This document shows, piece after piece, positions 9,682 through 19,660 of a DNA stretch of 64,000 nt. This DNA comes from an uncultured Caproiciproducens sp. GTDB taxonomy: Bacteria; Bacillota; Clostridia; Oscillospirales; Acutalibacteraceae. The stretch lies in assembly GCF_963664915.1 (NCBI RefSeq), contig NZ_OY761810.1, positions 1,812,661-1,876,660 of the forward strand. The letters are read 5' to 3'. The notes beneath the pieces are model-generated. The model did no database searches and was not told the origin of the DNA. It saw only the letters and a list, made by a program, of their open reading frames with translations. The translations under genes and the position numbers were made by a program. The number at the start of each line of letters is the position of its first letter. Position 1 is the first letter of the stretch.

Positions 9682-9710
9682 TTGCAAATATGCTTCATCA
9701 GTAGTATAAT
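9682..9710 (+). promoter_or_regulatory. Promoter of the liv operon
   Basis: TTGCAA (9682-9687), exactly 17 bases, then a perfect TATAAT (9705-9710). It gives a leader of about 95 bases before livJ. The rest of the 389-base gap between oppA and livJ is AT-rich and shows nothing beyond the opp terminator and the leader hairpin at 9744-9769. Confidence 0.78.
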
Positions 9711-9743
9711 CAAAAACATTAGAATATTAAGGATGGGGTATAA

Positions 9744-9769
9744 AGCCGGGTTGCTTCGGTTACTCGGCT
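9744..9769 (+). promoter_or_regulatory. Small hairpin in the liv leader
   Basis: AGCCGGGT (9744-9751) pairs with ACTCGGCT (9762-9769) around a 10-base loop. No T-run follows. It may stabilise or regulate the message; function unknown. Confidence 0.4.
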
Positions 9770-9813
9770 GTATCATAAAATTGCAAAAGATTAATTTACT
9801 TGGGAGGTAAATA

Positions 9814-11012
9814 ATGATGAAAAAGCGTTTATTGGCAGCTGTTCTGGCAGCTGTGATGCTTGCGGCTTCTGCGACAGGCTGTGCTCAAGGCGGAAGTACG
9901 GGATCTGCTGCTACAGGGAGTGCTGCTGCGGGCAGTGCCGCTGCAACGGGTGAAACAATTAAAATTGGCGGCCTTGCACCACTGACCGGGAATGTATCTG
10001 TTTATGGTATTGCTACCAACAACGGGGTAAAGCTAGCCGTTGATGCCATTAACAAGGCTGGCGGCGTTCTTGGAAAACAAATAGAATATATATTTCCTAC
10101 GATGAAAAAGGCGATGCAATTGAAGCCGTAAATGCTTACAATAAGCTTGTACAGGATGACAAAGTGGTCGCGTTGGTTGGTGACGTTACTTCAAAACCTA
10201 CGATCGCGGTTGCTCAAAAGGCTGTAAAAGACGGTCTGCCAATGATTACTGCGACCGGTACTGCGGCGGATATTACCAAGGCCGGCGATAACATTTTCCG
10301 CGCCTGCTTTATTGATCCGTTCCAGGGTGAACTGATGGCTGCCTATGCGGCACAGAAGCTCGGCGCAAAAACTGCGGCTATCATTTATGATAATGGCGAC
10401 GACTATTCGACCGGTGTCGCAAATGCTTTTGAAGCGGCTGCGAAAGAGGCGGGAATGACCATTACCAATAAAGAAGCTTACCAGAGCGGCAGCGTTGATT
10501 TCAAATCTCAGCTTACTAAGATCAAGGCCGGAAATCCTGATGTCGTTATGGTTCCGGTTTATTATTCCGATGTAGCGCTGATTGCCGTTCAGGCAAAGGA
10601 TGTCGGCTTAAATGCAAAACTGCTTGGTGCCGACGGCTGGGACGGTGTTATTGAGAAAATCGACAAAAGCAATTTGGACTCTGTGAAGAACTGCTACTTC
10701 TGCAGCCAGTATTCCGCGGAAAGCACGGATCCGAATCTTCAGGCATTTTTGAAGCAATACAAAGAAGCCTACAAGATTGACGCTAACATGTTTGCTGTTT
10801 TGGGCTATGATGCCATGGGTATGATGGCTGCCGCAATCACGAAAGCGGGTTCGACGGATTCCGATAAAATCGTGACTGCAATGAAGGGCCTTGAGTATAA
10901 GGGCTTAACAGGAAATACCACTTTTGATGAAAACCGCAACCCGGTAAGAGAAGCTGTTATTACAACTATTGCGGACGGAAAATATAAATTCGTAGAGAAC
11001 TTTAAAAAGTAA
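9814..11012 (+). pseudogene. livJ: Branched-chain amino acid ABC transporter substrate-binding lipoprotein, frameshifted
   Basis: Family 1/4 periplasmic-type receptor with a lipobox (SATGC) and an Ala/Gly/Ser linker. The first frame runs from 9814 and stops at 10131. The second is open through to 11012. They join cleanly if two bases are removed from the TA repeat at about 10087-10092. The protein then reads QIEYISYDEKGDAIEAVNAY and continues into DDKVVALVGDVTSKPTIAVAQ, giving 398 residues, the normal length. Without repair the product stops at 105 residues. Both halves keep family-like sequence with no other damage, so this is a recent mutation, a slippage-switchable site or a sequencing error. 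The intact livHMGF genes downstream favour a recent or technical cause. GGAGG at 9803-9807 supports the start. Confidence 0.88.
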
Positions 11013-11041
11013 TTTACCCGGTATGTTTAGAATTTAAAGGG

Positions 11042-11073
11042 GAAAAGAGGGTGAAGAAATTCACCCTCTTTTC
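11042..11073 (+). terminator. Attenuator-like hairpin between livJ and livH
   Basis: A perfect 14-bp stem (11042-11055 with 11060-11073) is capped by a GAAA tetraloop. T's form the 3' end of the stem and more follow shortly after. It sits 29 bases after the livJ stop and 52 bases before livH. It could partly terminate or protect the livJ message, so that more binding protein than permease is made. Confidence 0.7.
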
Positions 11074-11125
11074 GGATTTTAAAAATAGCAATGGCATTTC
11101 GATTAAATGCAGGAGGGTGCGATAT

Positions 11126-12007
11126 ATGGATTTCTTTTCGCAAATCATCAATGGCCTCGGCATCGGCAGTATTTATGCACTGGTTGCTTTGGGCTACAGC
11201 ATGGTTTATGGTATCGTGCAGTTGATTAACTTTGCTCACGGCGATATCATCATGGTAGGAGCTTATTTTGTATTCGTCATTCTGGTAACGATGAATCTTC
11301 CTTTATGGCTCGCGGTATTGGGTTCGATTATTTTCTGCGGTATTGCCGGTGTGCTGATAGAGCGCATAGCGTACCACAGGCTTCTTGTTCGAGATGCACC
11401 CAGAATTTCTCTGCTGATTACCGCTATTGGCGTCAGCATCTTTTTACAGAATCTTTTCCAGCTGCTGTTTGGCTCCGATGCGAAATCTATGCCCAGAATG
11501 TTCACCTTCAGCCCGCTTCAAATTGGCAGTCTGCAAATTACCTCATCCACTATCTTGAACATAGTGGTTTCTGTTGTGATGATGGCCTGCCTGCAGCTTA
11601 TGGTCAGCAAAATGAAAATCGGCAAGGCGATGCGCGCAACTTCAGAGGATGCGGGCGCTGCCAAACTGATGGGCATCAACACCAATACAACAATTGCCTT
11701 TACATTCGGCATCGGCTCGGCGCTGGCTTCTGTGGGCGCGGTGCTTTACTGCAATACTTATCCACAGATTAAACCGATTATGGGCGGTATGCTGGGCCTT
11801 AAGGCATTTGTCGCCGCCGTGCTCGGCGGTATCGGCAGTATTCCCGGCGCCATGCTGGGCGGCTATTTGCTGGGTGTCGCCGAAAGCCTGACCAATGCCT
11901 ATATCAGCAGCAACCTGACAGATGCGGTTGTTTTCGGAATACTGATTATTGTTCTGCTGGTAAAGCCCACGGGCTTGCTTGGCAAAAATACAAGGGAGAA
12001 GGTGTAA
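11126..12007 (+). CDS. livH: Branched-chain amino acid ABC transporter permease LivH
   Basis: First permease of the Liv system, 293 residues, about eight predicted membrane helices. The opening segment NGLGIGSIYALVALGYSMVYG and the loop LINFAHGDIIMVGAY are diagnostic of LivH. ATG 11126 is chosen because AGGAGGG at 11111-11117 is 8 bases upstream and the protein then has family length; an upstream start would run through the attenuator hairpin. livM follows after 3 bases. The substrate (Leu/Ile/Val or another small amino acid) is inferred from the family. Confidence 0.93.
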   Translation: MDFFSQIINGLGIGSIYALVALGYSMVYGIVQLINFAHGDIIMVGAYFVFVILVTMNLPLWLAVLGSIIFCGIAGVLIERIAYHRLLVRDAPRISLLITAIGVSIFLQNLFQLLFGSDAKSMPRMFTFSPLQIGSLQITSSTILNIVVSVVMMACLQLMVSKMKIGKAMRATSEDAGAAKLMGINTNTTIAFTFGIGSALASVGAVLYCNTYPQIKPIMGGMLGLKAFVAAVLGGIGSIPGAMLGGYLLGVAESLTNAYISSNLTDAVVFGILIIVLLVKPTGLLGKNTREKV

Positions 12008-12010
12008 CAA

Positions 12011-13036
12011 GTGTTAGGTATATCAAGAAAGAAAAAGATCTCTTATATTGTAAATCTGGCAATTGTTATTCTCCTCTATTTCCTTTTTTCCACACTGATT
12101 CGTCAGGGAATCGTCAACAGCTATTATTCGGACATCATGAACATGATGTGTATTAATATTATTATGGCTGTCAGCCTGAACCTTGTGACCGGTTTACTGG
12201 GTCAGCTGGTACTGGGCCATGCGGGTTTCATGCTTGTCGGCGCCTATGCCGCAGCACTGTTTACCATCCACTCCGGTTTGCCGCTCACGATTTCATTCCC
12301 GATCGCACTGGTGATCGGCGGTCTGGTAGCGGCGGTTTTCGGGGTCGTCATTGGGGTGCCCGCCCTGCGCCTTAGGGGCGATTATCTTGCGATTATTACT
12401 TTGGGTTTCGGTGAAATCATACGTGTTATTGCCAACAACCTTACCATCACAAACGGCGCGAAAGGCCTTTATGGCATAGATTCCTTGAATTCACGCCATA
12501 ATCTCACGGCGATGTTCACCTATGTGTTCTTTATCGCTGTTTTGGCGATCTTCATCAGTTTCACTTTTGGAACTTCACGGCATGGACGTGCCGTCATTGC
12601 CATTCGCGAAGACGAAATTGCCGCCGAGGCTTCCGGTATCAACACAACCTACTACAAGCTGCTTGCATTTATTCTGGCGGCGTTTATTGCCGGTGTGGCC
12701 GGTGGTCTTTACGCACACCAGATCGGTCTGATTGACCCCTCTAAATTTGACTTTAACCGTTCGGTGGAAATACTTGTTATGGTTGTCTTGGGCGGCATGG
12801 GCTCGATTACGGGCTCGATTATTTCCGCGGGTGTGCTTACAATTCTGCCAGAGGCACTGCGCGGGTTTTCCAGCTACCGCATGCTGCTTTACTCCCTCGT
12901 ACTGATCTGCGTAATGCTGTTCCGCCCGACCGGACTGCTTGGGCGCAGCGAATTTTCACTTGTCAGAACCGCCGAAAGAATAAAGCGTGCTGTAAGCGAA
13001 AAAAAGAAAAACACCGCTTCAAAGAAGGAGGGCTAA
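12011..13036 (+). CDS. livM: Branched-chain amino acid ABC transporter permease LivM
   Basis: Second permease, 341 residues, pairing with LivH. Family motifs include SLNLVTGLLGQLVLGHAGF near residues 56-74, the GVPALRLRGDYLAIITLGFGEI stretch and the C-terminal loop VVLGGMGSITGSIISAG. It starts with GTG three bases after livH, with GGAGAAGG just upstream. The C-terminus is a lysine-rich cytoplasmic tail. livG follows after 3 bases, consistent with tight operon packing. Confidence 0.93.
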   Translation: MLGISRKKKISYIVNLAIVILLYFLFSTLIRQGIVNSYYSDIMNMMCINIIMAVSLNLVTGLLGQLVLGHAGFMLVGAYAAALFTIHSGLPLTISFPIALVIGGLVAAVFGVVIGVPALRLRGDYLAIITLGFGEIIRVIANNLTITNGAKGLYGIDSLNSRHNLTAMFTYVFFIAVLAIFISFTFGTSRHGRAVIAIREDEIAAEASGINTTYYKLLAFILAAFIAGVAGGLYAHQIGLIDPSKFDFNRSVEILVMVVLGGMGSITGSIISAGVLTILPEALRGFSSYRMLLYSLVLICVMLFRPTGLLGRSEFSLVRTAERIKRAVSEKKKNTASKKEG

Positions 13037-13039
13037 TCA

Positions 13040-13801
13040 ATGTCTGTGCTTGAAACGAAAAATCTTGGCATTGCTTTTGGCGGCCTTCAGGCCCTTGAGG
13101 ATGTGCATTTTGCAATAGATGAAGGAGAAATCATTGGTTTGATTGGGCCGAACGGCGCGGGAAAGACCACGGTTTTCAACCTGCTGACCGATGTTTATAT
13201 GCCGACGCAGGGTGTCATTGAACTTGACGGAAACAATATTGTCGGTAAAAAGACTTACCAAATCACTCAAAACGGTATTGCAAGGACCTTTCAGAATATT
13301 CGTTTATTTAAGGATATTTCCGTTATTGACAACGTTAAAGTTGCAATGGACAGCCAAATGAAATATTCCGTAGTGGCCGGCATGTTCCGTCTTCCTTCCT
13401 ACCGCAAGGAAGAAAAGGCGGTTTCCAAACGCGCGCACGAGCTTTTAAAAGTTTTCAATCTTGACGACCATGCGCATGATTCAGCAAAAAATCTCCCTTA
13501 TGGCCAGCAGCGCAAGCTGGAAATAGCCCGTGCGCTTGCGACCAACCCGAAGGTTCTTCTCCTTGATGAACCGGCGGCCGGAATGAACCCGACCGAAACC
13601 ATGGAATTAATGGAAACCATCATGCTGATTCGTGACAAATTTAAGGTCGCGATTTTGCTGATTGAGCACGATATGAACTTTGTTATGGGCATCTGCGAAC
13701 ATATTGTAGTTTTGGATTATGGCAGGATTATCGCAGAAGGTACCGCAGAAAAAGTACGCAGCGACCCAAAGGTTATCGCCGCGTATCTTGGAGGTGAGTA
13801 A
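13040..13801 (+). CDS. livG: Branched-chain amino acid ABC transporter ATP-binding protein LivG
   Basis: ATPase subunit, 253 residues. Walker A GPNGAGKT, the GIARTFQNIRLF Q-loop region typical of LivG, signature LPYGQQRKLEIARAL and Walker B (VLLLDEPAAGMNP) are all visible. The last part carries the conserved LivG segment GRIIAEGTAEKV. It forms the ATP-hydrolysing pair with LivF, whose start follows by one base. GGAGG lies just upstream of its ATG. Confidence 0.95.
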   Translation: MSVLETKNLGIAFGGLQALEDVHFAIDEGEIIGLIGPNGAGKTTVFNLLTDVYMPTQGVIELDGNNIVGKKTYQITQNGIARTFQNIRLFKDISVIDNVKVAMDSQMKYSVVAGMFRLPSYRKEEKAVSKRAHELLKVFNLDDHAHDSAKNLPYGQQRKLEIARALATNPKVLLLDEPAAGMNPTETMELMETIMLIRDKFKVAILLIEHDMNFVMGICEHIVVLDYGRIIAEGTAEKVRSDPKVIAAYLGGE

Positions 13802-13802
13802 T

Positions 13803-14516
13803 ATGGGTGTAATGCTGTCAGTGAAAAATCTGGATGTTTATTATGGCTCGATCCATGCCATTAAAAATATTTCCTTTGACGTGCAGGAGGGAGAAATCGT
13901 TACCCTGATCGGCGCTAACGGTGCCGGAAAAACCACGACTCTCCATTCTATTTCCGGGCTTGTCAAGCCGAGAAGCGGAGAGATTACTTTTATAGAAAAT
14001 AATCTGCGCACGACAGAGGCCCATAAGATTATCAAGCTCGGGCTGGCACAGGTTCCCGAAGGAAGACGCATTTTTTCCAAAATGACCGTGCTGGAAAATT
14101 TGGAAATGGGCGCATATATCCGCAATGACGGTGATGCGATTGAAGACGATTTTGAAAAGCTGTTCGAGCGTCTGCCGCGCCTGAAAGAACGCCGCAAGCA
14201 GATTGCAGGAACGCTCAGCGGTGGGGAGCAGCAAATGCTCGCGATTGGACGCGCACTCATGTGTAATCCGAAAATGCTGCTGCTGGACGAACCGTCCATG
14301 GGACTTTCACCATTACTGGTTACCGAGATTTTCAATATTATCCGTGATGTCAATCAGTCTGGCGTTACCGTTTTACTGGTTGAACAAAATGCTAAAAAGG
14401 CACTTGAAATTGCCAACCGCGCTTACGTTCTTGAAACAGGGATGATTGCGATGGAGGGTGACGCAGACGAACTTGCTAATAATGAAAAGGTCCGCAAGGC
14501 TTATCTGGGCGGCTGA
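13803..14516 (+). CDS. livF: Branched-chain amino acid ABC transporter ATP-binding protein LivF
   Basis: Second Liv ATPase, 237 residues. Walker A (GANGAGKT), VPEGRRIFSKMTVLENLEMG (the LivF Q-loop segment), signature LSGGEQQMLAIGRAL and Walker B (MLLLDEPSMGLSP) are complete. ATG 13803 is chosen because GGAGGTGAG ends just before it and gives family length; an upstream start would lie inside livG. It closes the liv operon and is followed by a terminator. Confidence 0.95.
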   Translation: MGVMLSVKNLDVYYGSIHAIKNISFDVQEGEIVTLIGANGAGKTTTLHSISGLVKPRSGEITFIENNLRTTEAHKIIKLGLAQVPEGRRIFSKMTVLENLEMGAYIRNDGDAIEDDFEKLFERLPRLKERRKQIAGTLSGGEQQMLAIGRALMCNPKMLLLDEPSMGLSPLLVTEIFNIIRDVNQSGVTVLLVEQNAKKALEIANRAYVLETGMIAMEGDADELANNEKVRKAYLGG

Positions 14517-14530
14517 TGCTTTATAAAAAA

Positions 14531-14557
14531 GGCGGGAGCTTTTGCTTCCGTCTTTTT
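14531..14557. terminator. Terminator between livF and the SpoIID-domain gene
   Basis: Stem GGCGGGAGC / GCTTCCGTC with a TTTT loop. A T-run follows on the plus strand and an A-run precedes it, so it can act in both directions between these convergent genes. Confidence 0.85.
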
Positions 14558-15653
14558 ATCTATTGATCGTTGTGAGTGAGGTAGTTGGATAGTACCAGGC
14601 CAGAATCTGCTTGTAGGTTGAACCCTGCGAAGCCATGTAATCTGCGCCCACCTGGCTCATGCCAACGCCATGCCCATAACCCTTTACAACAAATGTAAAG
14701 ACATTATCCTTGCAGCTGACGGTAAAATTCGCTGACCGAAGCCCAAAAGCGCTGCGCGCATCGTTTCCGGTTATGGAGGCACCGCCGATTTCAATACTTT
14801 TTACGGAGCCGGCGGCGGTACGGCTTACGACACCGATCCATTTTGCCGCATCCGTCCCAAGGCTTGCCTTCGGCGCAGCTTTAAGAGCTGCCGTTTTGAA
14901 TTGATCGGCGCTGAGCGTAACGGTGGTTTGATATCCGCCGGAGAAAACATCGCCGGGACTAGCAACCGAGACAAGATAGGTGCGCTTTCCTCCCCATATG
15001 TCTTCGGAGGTTTCCGTATTGCCGGAGGAAATGGCATAGTAGGTTGCGTCGGCAAGATCACCGTCGCTTTTGAGTACCTGTCCGTATACGGCGTTTACGA
15101 CCTGAGTGAGCTTATTATAGTAATCATCGAATTTGCTGCCCCAGCGTTCCTGCATCTGTGCTTTCGTGACGTATATCTGCCAGCCCTGCGTGTCCGCGGA
15201 GAAATCGGCTCCTTTCAGCGAAGCCGTAGGTTTGACTTTTTCCTGCTCACGCAGACGGCTGTAATAGGTATACGCGGCAACGCCCTGCGCCTTCAGTGCT
15301 TCCGGCTGGGAGTCCGGAGACATTTCGGTGGCTATGGCGCCATAGAGAAAGCTGCGGTCGTCTGCGGCGATTACTTGGTTGCTTTTTGTATCGAGTATTT
15401 TAAACTGTGCCGAATTCTGTACAGTGGGCGGGGCGCTTTGCGGCGGCTGTGACGATGATTGCAGCTGCGATTGCAGATATGACTGTGGCTGTGATTGAGA
15501 CTGCGGCTGCTGAGATTGAGACTGTGCGGCAGACGAGGAATCCGCCCTGCTCAACTTGTCTGTCTTGTCCGGAATTTTTGCGCCCAATGACAAAAACGGA
15601 ATCAGAAACATAATAAAAAAAAGCAGAAGTCCCAATATGGTTTTGCCTTTCAT
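14556..15653 (-). CDS. SpoIID/LytB-domain protein, membrane-anchored
   Basis: A 365-residue protein. An N-terminal membrane anchor (ILGLLLFFIMFLIPFLSLGA) is followed by a low-complexity Gln/Ser/Pro linker of about 45 residues, then a SpoIID domain. Typical SpoIID elements are FLYGAIATEMSP, ALKAQGVAAYTY and the end GYGHGVGMSQVGADYMA. SpoIID proteins are lytic transglycosylases that cut denuded glycan strands, classically during spore engulfment. No other sporulation gene is adjacent, so this may be sporulation SpoIID or a vegetative paralogue; the Q/S-rich linker is not a feature of classical SpoIID. ATG 15653 is used; a TTG ten codons earlier is possible but lacks a ribosome site. Confidence 0.82.
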   Translation of the reverse strand: MKGKTILGLLLFFIMFLIPFLSLGAKIPDKTDKLSRADSSSAAQSQSQQPQSQSQPQSYLQSQLQSSSQPPQSAPPTVQNSAQFKILDTKSNQVIAADDRSFLYGAIATEMSPDSQPEALKAQGVAAYTYYSRLREQEKVKPTASLKGADFSADTQGWQIYVTKAQMQERWGSKFDDYYNKLTQVVNAVYGQVLKSDGDLADATYYAISSGNTETSEDIWGGKRTYLVSVASPGDVFSGGYQTTVTLSADQFKTAALKAAPKASLGTDAAKWIGVVSRTAAGSVKSIEIGGASITGNDARSAFGLRSANFTVSCKDNVFTFVVKGYGHGVGMSQVGADYMASQGSTYKQILAWYYPTTSLTTINR

Positions 15654-16075
15654 TTTAAACCACCATTTCTCCGTGCGGTACAAAATTTTGTGAATAAGCG
15701 ACCTGATTTTGCACGGGAAATACCGGTGGCTTATTCTGGTTTATGCAATTTTATTTCCGGTTGGTTGTTTTTGGCTGATCTGTTTTCTGAACATGAAAGC
15801 TCCTGTCTTACATTTTACATGAGCATATTAGAAATTATTCATAAATTTATAAATATATTTCACTTACACTGTAATATGACAAAAAAATGAAATTTTTAAT
15901 AGATTTTGTTGCATAATCAGTAATTTTGCAAGGGGTTGATTACTTGACTTTGACTACTCGGTGATATATATTATAGGTTAGAGTATTTATAGGGGATATT
16001 GACACTGCCGTCGGTTCTTTCACGCGGAACAGGATGGCTTCTTTTTGAATTTGCGTGGAGAAATGGTGTGCTTAT
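15654..16075. other. Intergenic region between divergent SpoIID-domain and citrate synthase genes
   Basis: 422 bases, AT-rich, without a convincing coding region. It holds the probable citrate synthase promoter at 15944-15972. Nothing else could be supported. Confidence 0.6.
15944..15972 (+). promoter_or_regulatory. Probable promoter of citrate synthase
   Basis: TTGACT (15944-15949), 17-base spacer, TATATT (15967-15972), about 100 bases upstream of the gene. Confidence 0.6.
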
Positions 16076-17449
16076 ATGGCAGAAATTATACTTGAGCAGG
16101 ACAATCCGGGCCTTAAAAGCCTGTGTAACGAGTTTAGAGCGAATAATAAGATTCCACCCGAGAAATTTGAGCTGTATCAGGTAAAACGGGGCCTGCGCAA
16201 CCCGGATGGCACGGGTGTGATGGCAGGTCTTACCACAATCTGTAATGTACATGGTTATCTGATTGCGGACGGGGACCGCATCCCGGACGAAGGCAAGCTG
16301 ACTTACCGAGGAATCGATGTCAATGACATAATTGAAGGATGCATAGCAGAAGACCGTTTTGGATTTGAAGAAGTTGCGTGGCTTCTGCTTTTCGGCGAAC
16401 TGCCGAATGCAGAACAGCTTCAGACATTTTGCAAAACACTCAACAGCTACCGCGAACTTCCGGAGTATTTTGCGGAAGATATGATTATCAAAGCACCGTC
16501 CAAGAATATTATGAACAAGCTTGCGCGCTCCGTGCTGGCCTTGTATTCGTATGACGACAACCCGGACGACACCTCGCTTCAAAACAACATGCGCCAGGCG
16601 ATCCAGCTGATTGCGCGTATGCCTACCATTATGACGTATGCCTATCAGGTAAAGCGCCGTCATTTTGACAAACAAAGCATGTATTTTCATCCGATTGATC
16701 CTTCCCATTACACGGCACAGGCTATTTTAAACGCGATTCGCCCGGACCGTGTGTTCACCGATGAGGAAGCGAAGCTGCTTGACCTCTGCCTGATTCTCCA
16801 CGCGGAGCATGGCGGCGGCAACAACTCCACATTTACCGCGCGCGTTCTTTCTTCTACCGGGACGGATATTTATTCTGCTATTTCGGCCGCAATCGGTTCC
16901 CTGAAGGGCCCTAAACATGGTGGCGCCAACCACAGGGTCATGATGATGATGGACAACATCATGGAAAACGTGCATAATTGGGAAGATGAAACAGAATTAG
17001 GGAACTACCTTGAAAAAATAGTGCGCGGAGAGGCCGCAGATCATTCCGGCCTGATCTATGGCATGGGGCACGCGGTATATACGCTGTCCGACCCGCGGGC
17101 AGTCATTTTAAAGACGAAAGCCAGAAAGATGGCCGAAGAGCGGGATATGCTCAAGAAATTCGAACTTTTTGAACGGGTCGAAAAACTGTCGCCAAATGCG
17201 TTTGCAAAGGTAAAGGGAGAAATGAAGGTTATTTCAGCCAACGTCGATTTTTATTCCGGCCTTATTTATGAGATGCTCGGCATTCCAAGTGACCTGTACA
17301 CTCCGCTTTTTGCTATTTCGCGCATTTCTGGCTGGTGCGCCCACCGTATTGAGGAAATGGAAACCTGCGGCAGAATCATGCGGCCGGCTTATCGTTCCCT
17401 GTCCAAAAGCGAACCTTACATACCACTTGAAAAAAGAAATGCGAAGTAA
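16076..17449 (+). CDS. gltA: Citrate/2-methylcitrate synthase family protein
   Basis: Condenses oxaloacetate with acetyl-CoA to citrate, feeding glutamate synthesis in anaerobes. The 457 residues include the oxaloacetate-binding histidine segments LILHAEHGGGNNSTF and YGMGHAVYT, the GSLKGPKHGGANH loop and a C-terminal catalytic Asp in SANVDFYSGL. The family is about 370-460 residues; this is the longer clostridial form. ATG 16076 starts a natural N-terminus (MAEIILEQDNPGL), but its best ribosome site, GGAG at 16057-16060, is 15 bases away. GTG 16055 is an alternative. 2-Methylcitrate activity cannot be excluded, but no propionate genes lie nearby. Confidence 0.9.
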   Translation: MAEIILEQDNPGLKSLCNEFRANNKIPPEKFELYQVKRGLRNPDGTGVMAGLTTICNVHGYLIADGDRIPDEGKLTYRGIDVNDIIEGCIAEDRFGFEEVAWLLLFGELPNAEQLQTFCKTLNSYRELPEYFAEDMIIKAPSKNIMNKLARSVLALYSYDDNPDDTSLQNNMRQAIQLIARMPTIMTYAYQVKRRHFDKQSMYFHPIDPSHYTAQAILNAIRPDRVFTDEEAKLLDLCLILHAEHGGGNNSTFTARVLSSTGTDIYSAISAAIGSLKGPKHGGANHRVMMMMDNIMENVHNWEDETELGNYLEKIVRGEAADHSGLIYGMGHAVYTLSDPRAVILKTKARKMAEERDMLKKFELFERVEKLSPNAFAKVKGEMKVISANVDFYSGLIYEMLGIPSDLYTPLFAISRISGWCAHRIEEMETCGRIMRPAYRSLSKSEPYIPLEKRNAK

Positions 17450-17469
17450 TTTTGGAAGGACGAAATGTC

Positions 17470-18465
17470 ATGAATATTAAAAGTGCATGGATTGTGTTTG
17501 TAGTTACGCTGCTGATTACGCTGCCGACCAGAATTTATCAGGTACTGTTTCTGGTAGATCAGGACACCGGTTTTTACACCGATGGAATTAGAACGACCGC
17601 GTTTGTTTCCGTTGGCCTTGCTGTGGGGGTTCTTTTGCTGATTATCATGTGTTTTATGGATAAAAGCACAAAGGTGAGATACAGTCCGATTCGAAGCGTT
17701 CCGGCGGCGGTTATCGGTGCTTTGGCGGGACTTGGAATCATCCTTCAGTATGCCGTCGGCATATTTACTTTTGATGAATCTCAAAATCTGATCCCTTCCA
17801 TAATCTTGTCGCTGATTGGAATTTGCGCCGGAGCCATCATTATTTTGACCGCTTATAATTTTGCAGCAGGAAACAATACGTTTGAGGAGCGCCCGCTTTT
17901 AGCGCTGATTCCGTCTGTATGGGGCTGCGCCAGTCTGGTTTCGCTTTTTATCACCTATGTTGCGGTCGTAAATATTTCCGAAAATATTTACGACACTTTC
18001 ACCGTGATCTTTTTGCTCCTGTTCTTGTTTGCCCAGGCGAAGATGCTTTCGCGTATAGATGACGGGAAAAGTGGAAAAATGATTTATGTGTTTGGGTTAC
18101 CGGCGGCGCTGCTGTCGCTGGTAACCGGAATTCCGGGGACAGTGATGGTTTTAGGCAATATCAGCCGTACAAGCTCATTCCCGGCCGGACTGTACCCTGT
18201 GAATGTTCTGCTGTCGCTGTATGTGCTTGTATTTCTGATTAATTATTCACATCTGAAGACGGATGAGCCGGAGCTCGCCAATGCTTCTCTGAAAGAGACG
18301 GAGGCGCAAATCAATGCGGCCGCGAGCGGAATATCGGAGGACGCAGACAGCGAACAGCCCATCGGTGCGCCAAAGCAGGAAAGCTGCCTGGAATTTTTAG
18401 GGAAAGCATATCACAGTGAAGAGCGGTTTTGTGATTGCGTTCAAAGTCCGTTTTTAAAAGGCTAA
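17470..18465 (+). CDS. Polytopic membrane protein of unknown function
   Basis: Not recognised. 331 residues with about seven to eight hydrophobic segments filling residues 5-260, among them SAWIVFVVTLLITLP at the start and LLSLYVLVFLINYSHL near 250. A polar, acidic cytoplasmic tail follows, ending with three cysteines in the last 30 residues. It starts 20 bases after citrate synthase with GGAAGG upstream of ATG 17470, so it probably shares that transcript. A strong promoter then starts gap. No transporter or enzyme signature is visible, and a link to citrate synthase is only suggested by position. Confidence 0.75.
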   Translation: MNIKSAWIVFVVTLLITLPTRIYQVLFLVDQDTGFYTDGIRTTAFVSVGLAVGVLLLIIMCFMDKSTKVRYSPIRSVPAAVIGALAGLGIILQYAVGIFTFDESQNLIPSIILSLIGICAGAIIILTAYNFAAGNNTFEERPLLALIPSVWGCASLVSLFITYVAVVNISENIYDTFTVIFLLLFLFAQAKMLSRIDDGKSGKMIYVFGLPAALLSLVTGIPGTVMVLGNISRTSSFPAGLYPVNVLLSLYVLVFLINYSHLKTDEPELANASLKETEAQINAAASGISEDADSEQPIGAPKQESCLEFLGKAYHSEERFCDCVQSPFLKG

Positions 18466-18500
18466 GATCAAAAAAGTTAGTTAAATTTATGTCAAATCAC

Positions 18501-18529
18501 TTGTAAAATGTCTTGAAATGCTATAAAAT
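18501..18529 (+). promoter_or_regulatory. Promoter of gap
   Basis: TTGTAA (18501-18506), 17-base spacer, TAAAAT (18524-18529), with AGGAGG just before the gap start. Confidence 0.65.
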
Positions 18530-18531
18530 AG

Positions 18532-19581
<1,050 letters not shown>

Positions 19582-19602
19582 GATTTAATCTTCCGAATTC
19601 TC

Positions 19603-19647
19603 AGCACCCCATCTCAAGTAGGTCCTACTTGAGATGGGGTGCTTTTT
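19603..19647 (+). terminator. Terminator of gap
   Basis: A 20-bp perfect inverted repeat (19603-19622 with 19624-19643) is followed by TTTTT. It lies 21 bases after the gap stop. Confidence 0.93.
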
Positions 19648-19660
19648 CATCCAAATAAAA

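Noticed and set aside
15661-16068. A 12-base inverted repeat (CACCATTTCTCC and GGAGAAATGGTG) at the two ends of the SpoIID-citrate synthase intergenic region
   Set aside because: Both copies fall in ribosome-site regions of the divergent genes, and a 12-base match is expected by chance in 64 kb.
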